A stretch of 64,000 nt of DNA from Gemmatimonadota bacterium (GTDB lineage Bacteria; Latescibacterota; UBA2968; UBA8231), in assembly GCA_018672475.1 (NCBI GenBank), contig JABHFS010000148.1, positions 1 to 64,000 on the forward strand. The letters are read 5' to 3'. The number at the start of each line of letters is the position of its first letter. Within the stretch, counting starts at the first letter, position 1. Positions 59,689 through 64,000 of this stretch are shown here, in pieces. The translations under genes and the position numbers were made by a program. Below the pieces are notes generated by a model, which saw only the letters and a program-made list of their open reading frames with translations, did no database searches and was not told the origin of the DNA.

Positions 59689-60678
59689 ATGTCGGACGTC
59701 GAGGCCGTAGCCCAACTCAGCCAAACCAGGGACCAAATCTACGCCGAAGTCGGCAAAGCCGTCATCGGACAGAAGCAAATCGTCGAAGAGCTGCTCATCG
59801 CCCTGCTCTCCGGCGGCCACTGCCTATTGGTCGGCGTGCCCGGCCTCGCCAAAACCACACTTATCCAGACGATCGCGCGCACCCTCGACTTGTCCTTCGG
59901 CCGCATCCAATTCACCCCGGACCTGATGCCCTCCGACATCACCGGCACCGACGTGCTCGAAGAAGATGCCGAAACCGGTCACAAGGCTTTCCGCTTTATC
60001 CGTGGCCCGCTCTTCGCCAATATCATCCTCGCCGACGAGATTAACCGCACCCCGCCCAAAACGCAGGCCGCGCTGCTGCAGGCGATGCAAGAACACGCCG
60101 TCACCGCCGGCGGCGAGACCATGAGCCTCGACGAGCCCTTCTTCGTACTCGCGACGCAAAACCCCATTGAGCAGGAAGGCACCTACCCGCTGCCCGAAGC
60201 CCAACTCGATCGCTTTATCTTCGAACTATGGATCGACTACCCGAACCAAGCCGAAGAAGAAGAGATCGTGCGCACGACCACCAGCGGCGAAAAAGCCGAA
60301 GTCGCTAAAGTCATCAACGCACAACAGATCATCGCGCTGCAGGAGCTAGTGCGCAGGGTGCCTGTAGCCGAGCACTGCATCCGCTACGCCGTCGAGCTAG
60401 TACGCGCCTCTCGCCCTGGCGACGAGAAGGCCCCCGACTACATCCGCGAAATGGTCAATTGGGGCGCTGGGCCGCGCGCATCACAATACCTGATCCTCGC
60501 CGCCAAAGCACGGACTATCCTCGCCGGCCGCCATTCCGTCGCCATCGACGATATCCGCGCGGTGGCCCTACCCATCATGCGCCACCGCATCGTCGTAAAC
60601 TTTCATGCCGAGGCACAAAACGTCAGCGCGACCAACTTAATAGGCCGCCTGCTCAACGACATCGTGCCGCAAAGCTAA
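59689..60678 (+). CDS. MoxR-family AAA+ ATPase
   Basis: This 329-aa protein has all the MoxR hallmarks: IGQKQIVEELLIALLSGGH, Walker A GVPGLAKT (residues 49-56), IQFTPDLMPSDITGTDV, the Walker B/sensor region IILADEINRTPPKTQAALL (about 108-126), ATQNPIEQEGTYPLPEAQLD and the C-terminal lid domain (REMVNWGAGPRASQYLILAA). MoxR ATPases act as chaperones that insert cofactors or assemble complexes together with VWA-domain partners. Here the DUF58 gene follows after one base. GGAAG in GAAAGGAAGTAC just upstream is a strong ribosome binding site. A gap of 112 bp precedes it with no obvious hairpin. Confidence 0.95.
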   Translation: MSDVEAVAQLSQTRDQIYAEVGKAVIGQKQIVEELLIALLSGGHCLLVGVPGLAKTTLIQTIARTLDLSFGRIQFTPDLMPSDITGTDVLEEDAETGHKAFRFIRGPLFANIILADEINRTPPKTQAALLQAMQEHAVTAGGETMSLDEPFFVLATQNPIEQEGTYPLPEAQLDRFIFELWIDYPNQAEEEEIVRTTTSGEKAEVAKVINAQQIIALQELVRRVPVAEHCIRYAVELVRASRPGDEKAPDYIREMVNWGAGPRASQYLILAAKARTILAGRHSVAIDDIRAVALPIMRHRIVVNFHAEAQNVSATNLIGRLLNDIVPQS

Positions 60679-60679
60679 T

Positions 60680-61579
60680 TTGAGCAAGAACACCGCCCAC
60701 CTCGACCCCGAGACCATCTCGCGGATTTCGCGCCTGGACCTCGTCGCGCGCCTGGTCGTCGAGGGGTTTATCACCGGCCTGCACCGAAGCCCCTATCACG
60801 GTTTCTCCGTCGAGTTCTCCGAGCACCGCCCCTATATGCCGGGCGACCCGCTGCGCGATATCGATTGGAAGGCTTACGCTAAATCCGACCGCCTCTACGT
60901 CAAGCAGTACGAAGAAGAGACGAACCTCAAAGCCTATATCCTGCTCGACATCTCCGGCTCGATGAATTTTAAGGCCGGGGCGCCGTTGAGCAAATTCCGC
61001 TACGCGACCTCTTTGGCCGCCGCCCTCTCGTATCTGATGCTCAAACAGCGCGATGCTGTCGGGCTGCTGCTCTACCACCATCAGATCGAGACCTACATAC
61101 CGCCGCGATCAATGCAGAGCCACCTACAAGTCTTGCTCAAAACCATCGAACAAGCGCAACCGCAAAAAGAGACCAAGATGGCCCCGGCCTTCCACGACCT
61201 GGCCGAGCGCATATCGCGTCGGGGTTTGGTCATTGTGCTCTCCGATCTGCTCGACGACCCGGCTGAAGTACTCAAGGGGTTGCGCCATTTTCGCCACCTC
61301 GGGCACGAGGTAATCGTCTTCCATCTACTCGACCCCCGCGAACGCGACCTCGACTTCCGCGACGAAACCCGATTCTACGACCTCGAAGCCCCCGACGAGA
61401 CCCTCACGACGCAACCGCGGCATATCCACCACGAATACCGCGCGATGATGGACGACCTCATACAAAGCTATCGAACAGGATGTGCCGAGGCCCGTATCGA
61501 CTACGCCCTGCTCGACACCGCAACCCCCTTCGACACCGCGCTCTCCCGCTATTTAGCCCAGCGTAAAAAAATCGGCTAA
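60680..61579 (+). CDS. DUF58 / VWA-like MoxR partner protein
   Basis: This 299-aa protein begins at a TTG one base after the MoxR stop. The DUF58 signature is seen in HRSPYHGFSVEFSEHRPYMP, GDPLRDIDWKAYAKSDRLYV and KQYEEETNLKAYILLD. A VWA-type metal site follows: DISGS at residues 90-94, with the ALSYLMLKQRDAVGLLLY helix. The rest completes a VWA-like fold (RRGLVIVLSDLLDDPAEVL). The MoxR-DUF58 pair is a common two-gene module that usually continues into BatA/BatB VWA proteins. Those are missing here, and the Suf genes follow after 157 bp. Confidence 0.92.
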   Translation: MSKNTAHLDPETISRISRLDLVARLVVEGFITGLHRSPYHGFSVEFSEHRPYMPGDPLRDIDWKAYAKSDRLYVKQYEEETNLKAYILLDISGSMNFKAGAPLSKFRYATSLAAALSYLMLKQRDAVGLLLYHHQIETYIPPRSMQSHLQVLLKTIEQAQPQKETKMAPAFHDLAERISRRGLVIVLSDLLDDPAEVLKGLRHFRHLGHEVIVFHLLDPRERDLDFRDETRFYDLEAPDETLTTQPRHIHHEYRAMMDDLIQSYRTGCAEARIDYALLDTATPFDTALSRYLAQRKKIG

Positions 61580-61736
61580 ACTGCTGACTTCTTTTTATTT
61601 ACCTTCAATCTTGACTTTTTCGTCAGGATTCATAGTTTCTATTATCTGACGGTGATGGATAGTCGTCTTCTTTTGTCCTTCAATCTTTATTTTTATCCAT
61701 ATTAAAGCGGAATTCAGACCCTTTTGAGGAGTTAAA
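61580..61736 (+). promoter_or_regulatory. AT-rich leader of the suf operon with direct repeat and small dyad
   Basis: This 157-bp region is clearly richer in A/T than its flanks. It holds an imperfect 19-bp direct repeat with a perfect 11-base core CCTTCAATCTT (61602-61612 and 61677-61687), and between the copies a 6-bp dyad CGTCAG/CTGACG (61621-61626, 61646-61651). A GAGGAG-type ribosome binding site precedes the sufB ATG. Iron-sulphur operons are usually regulated by iron or oxidative stress. No known operator could be assigned. Confidence 0.4.
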
Positions 61737-63227
61737 ATGAGCGAATCGACCGCACAGCAAACCGAGGACGAAACCGAAGTCCTCGAAGAATTCGCCAATC
61801 GCGATTACGAGTGGGGTTTTATCACCGATATCGAAGCCGATTCGGCTCCTCCCGGTCTCAACGAAGAAATTATCCGCTTTATTTCCGCCAAGAAGAACGA
61901 GCCCGATTTCATGCTCGAAACAAGGCTCAAAGCCTATCGTCACTGGCTTGAGATGGAGGACCCGACCCAACGCAAAGAAAGCGAGCGCTGGGCCATGGTC
62001 GACTACCCCAAGATCGATTACCAGGATATCATCTACTACTCGGCGCCCAAAACGCCCCAAACGCTCGAAAGCCTCGACGAGGTCGACCCCGAATTGCTGG
62101 CGACCTACGAGAAACTCGGCATCTCGCTCGACGAGCAGAAAAGGCTCAGCAATGTCGCCGTCGACGCGGTCTTCGACAGCGTCTCAGTGGCCACGACCTT
62201 TAAAGACAAACTCGGCGAACTGGGCATCATCTTCTGCTCCTTCTCCGAAGCGGTGCAAGAACACCCCGAGCTCATAAAGAAATACCTCGGCTCAGTCGTG
62301 CCCTACAACGACAACTTCTACGCCACGCTCAATTCCGCGGTCTTCACCGACGGCTCCTTCGTCTACGTGCCCAAGGGCGTGCGTTGCCCGATGGAACTGT
62401 CGACCTATTTCCGTATCAACGCCGCCAAGACCGGGCAGTTCGAACGCACGCTGATCATCGCCGACGAAGGGTCCTATGTCTCCTATCTCGAAGGTTGCAC
62501 CGCGCCGATGCGCGACGAGAACCAGTTGCACGCCGCCGTCGTCGAATTGATCGCCCTCGACAACGCGCAAATCAAATACTCCACCGTGCAAAACTGGTAT
62601 CCGGGCAACGATGAGGGCGTCGGCGGCATCTACAATTTCGTCACCAAGCGCGGCGCCTGCCGCGGCGTCAACTCCAAGATCTCCTGGACTCAAGTCGAGA
62701 CCGGCTCGGCGATTACCTGGAAATATCCGAGTTGCATCCTACAGGGCGACAACTCGGTCGGTGAATTCTATTCGGTCGCCTTGACCTCCAAGCACCAACA
62801 GGCCGATACCGGCACCAAGATGATCCACATCGGCAAAAACACGCGCAGCACCATCATCTCCAAGGGCATCTCGGCTAAACACGGCCAGAACACCTATCGC
62901 GGCGAAGTCAAGATCATGAAGCGAGCGGAAAATGCCCGCAACTTCACGCAATGTGACTCGATGCTTATCGGCGACCAATGCGGCGCGCACACCTTCCCGT
63001 ATATAGATGTGCGCAACCCCACGGCCCATGTAGAGCACGAAGCCTCGACCTCCAAAATCGGCGAGGACCAGATCTTCTATTGCAACCAGCGCGGCCTCTC
63101 CACCGAAGATGCCGTCTCGATGATCGTCAACGGCTTCTGCAAGGAAGTCCTGGCCGAATTGCCAATGGAATTCGCCGTCGAGGCGCAGAAGCTGCTCGGA
63201 ATCAGTCTCGAAGGCAGCGTCGGCTAA
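61737..63227 (+). CDS. sufB: Fe-S cluster assembly scaffold subunit SufB
   Basis: SufB is the scaffold of the SufBCD complex, on which clusters are built with sulfur from SufS/SufE-type donors. The 496-aa length is typical. Conserved stretches include [72 protein letters not shown] and [20 protein letters not shown]. The last contains C406, at the place of the essential E. coli Cys405. A C-terminal [19 protein letters not shown] segment follows. TTGAGGAG lies about 8 bases before the ATG. The sufC gene follows after 41 bp. The absence of sufA/iscR/sufS upstream suggests a sufB-first operon, as is usual outside the enterobacteria. Confidence 0.97.
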   Translation: MSESTAQQTEDETEVLEEFANRDYEWGFITDIEADSAPPGLNEEIIRFISAKKNEPDFMLETRLKAYRHWLEMEDPTQRKESERWAMVDYPKIDYQDIIYYSAPKTPQTLESLDEVDPELLATYEKLGISLDEQKRLSNVAVDAVFDSVSVATTFKDKLGELGIIFCSFSEAVQEHPELIKKYLGSVVPYNDNFYATLNSAVFTDGSFVYVPKGVRCPMELSTYFRINAAKTGQFERTLIIADEGSYVSYLEGCTAPMRDENQLHAAVVELIALDNAQIKYSTVQNWYPGNDEGVGGIYNFVTKRGACRGVNSKISWTQVETGSAITWKYPSCILQGDNSVGEFYSVALTSKHQQADTGTKMIHIGKNTRSTIISKGISAKHGQNTYRGEVKIMKRAENARNFTQCDSMLIGDQCGAHTFPYIDVRNPTAHVEHEASTSKIGEDQIFYCNQRGLSTEDAVSMIVNGFCKEVLAELPMEFAVEAQKLLGISLEGSVG

Positions 63228-63268
63228 AAAACTCCGGACCAACCGCATAACAAGGAACATCATTTAAA

Positions 63269-64000
63269 ATGCTCAAAATCGAAAACCTACACGCCCGCAT
63301 CGAAGACACCGAGATCCTCAAGGGCATCGACCTCGAAATAAACGCCGGCGAAGTCCACGCCATTATGGGCCCCAACGGCTCCGGGAAAAGCACCCTCGCC
63401 CAGGTTTTAGCTGGGCGCGAGGGCTACGAAATTACCGCCGGGTCTGTCTCCTATCTCGAAAAGGACCTGCTCGATCTCGACCCGGAAGAAAGAGCGCGTG
63501 AGGGCCTCTTCCTCGCCTTCCAATACCCGGTCGAAATCCCCGGCGTCAACTCGACCTACTTCCTGCGTACCGGCTACAACGAAATGCGCAGGCACCGCGG
63601 CGAAGATCCGGTAGACGCAATGGACTTCCTAAAATTGATCCGCGAAAAACTCGCCCTAGTCGAAATGGATGAGAGCTTTCTCAAACGCCCCGTCAACGAA
63701 GGTTTTTCCGGCGGTGAGAAAAAACGCCACGAAGTATTGCAGATGGCCGTCTTGGAGCCCAAGCTCTCGATCCTCGACGAGACTGACTCAGGGCTCGACA
63801 TCGACGCACTGCGCATCGTCGCCAATGGCGTCAACCAGTTGCACGCCCCCGACAAAGCCGTTGTCGTCGTCACCCACTACCAGCGCCTGCTCGACTATAT
63901 CGTGCCCGACTTCGTGCACGTTTTATACCAGGGCCGCATCGTCAAGTCCGGTGACAAAACTTTAGCCCTCGAACTTGAAGCAAAAGGCTACGACTGGGTC
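63269..64000 (+). CDS. sufC: Fe-S cluster assembly ATPase SufC (3' end beyond window)
   Basis: SufC is the ABC-type ATPase of the SufBCD complex. The 244 codons visible cover nearly the whole protein (usually about 250 aa), and the frame is still open at the window edge. Walker A is GPNGSGKST at residues 34-42, the signature is SGGEKKRHEV, and the Walker B region reads LSILDETDSGLDIDAL, where SufC proteins typically have Glu-Thr-Asp. Q-loop-like QYPVEIPGV and the H-loop VVVVTHYQRLLD are present. AAGGA (63252-63256) lies 12 bases before the ATG. sufD is expected just downstream but is not visible. Confidence 0.95.
   Translation, partial: MLKIENLHARIEDTEILKGIDLEINAGEVHAIMGPNGSGKSTLAQVLAGREGYEITAGSVSYLEKDLLDLDPEERAREGLFLAFQYPVEIPGVNSTYFLRTGYNEMRRHRGEDPVDAMDFLKLIREKLALVEMDESFLKRPVNEGFSGGEKKRHEVLQMAVLEPKLSILDETDSGLDIDALRIVANGVNQLHAPDKAVVVVTHYQRLLDYIVPDFVHVLYQGRIVKSGDKTLALELEAKGYDWV

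Noticed and set aside
1-64000. rRNA, tRNA, insertion sequences, transposases, integrases and phage genes
   Set aside because: None was recognised by eye on either strand; absence cannot be proved without tRNAscan and profile searches, but no candidate was strong enough to report.

Overview
The window looks like a chromosomal segment of a GC-rich, Gram-negative (diderm) bacterium. It encodes the outer-membrane assembly protein LptD, parvulin-type periplasmic chaperones and a predicted outer-membrane barrel. Many secreted proteins end in a FlgD-like / T9SS-like C-terminal domain, and there are numerous FG-GAP/ASPIC-UnbV (CRTAC1) proteins, a dockerin-like protein, DUF4159, DUF4175 and DUF6785. 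From memory of these families, this mix fits a poorly cultured lineage of the FCB/Latescibacterota kind. That placement is inference, because the window has no rRNA or tRNA to test it.

Layout. (1) 0-0.4 kb: the 3' end of a secreted protein with decapeptide repeats and a dockerin-like tail. (2) 0.8-15.9 kb, all on +: mutS, a degraded fragment, an orphan FliG-N-like protein, then rlmB-lptD and a tightly overlapping dtd-maf-rodZ-priA run, followed by a beta-propeller protein and a DUF4159 protein. (3) 15.9-30.2 kb: an accessory block with four CRTAC1/ASPIC-UnbV proteins (one fused to TPRs), a formylglycine-generating-enzyme-like protein without the catalytic cysteines, a SurA-N/TPR lipoprotein and a sorbosone-dehydrogenase-like protein with a sorting-type C-terminus. 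(4) 30.3-50.3 kb: three large paralogous secreted proteins with discoidin-like segments and a FlgD-like C-terminus ending in (S/G)xxY, two membrane GT-C/TPR glycosyltransferase-like fusions (one TMTC-like), a predicted outer-membrane barrel, a CBM9-like protein, a two-domain parvulin lipoprotein and an SGNH hydrolase. (5) 50.4-61.6 kb: a DUF6785 membrane protein, then DUF4175, TPR, a protein commonly mislabelled asparagine synthetase B, HAD, MoxR and DUF58. (6) 61.7-64.0 kb: sufB and the start of sufC.

How the genes may work together. The best candidate for an undescribed system is region 4, possibly joined to region 3. Secreted, modular, probably carbohydrate- or surface-binding proteins share a C-terminal domain and sit with folding factors (parvulin), a predicted outer-membrane protein and two membrane sugar transferases. 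I propose a surface-protein export and glycosylation locus. This is inferred from gene content and neighbourhood only. One of the three paralogues also carries eight copies of a roughly 30-residue repeat that I do not recognise.

Non-coding signals worth noting are a strong minus-strand terminator at 40441-40477, a perfect 11-bp dyad upstream of the gene at 27820, a perfect 22-bp tandem duplication in the leader of the gene at 32676, a perfect 15-bp hairpin within the signal-peptide codons at 15221-15257, and several promoter-like sequences. Start codons were adjusted where the Shine-Dalgarno sequence or signal peptide favoured an internal start.
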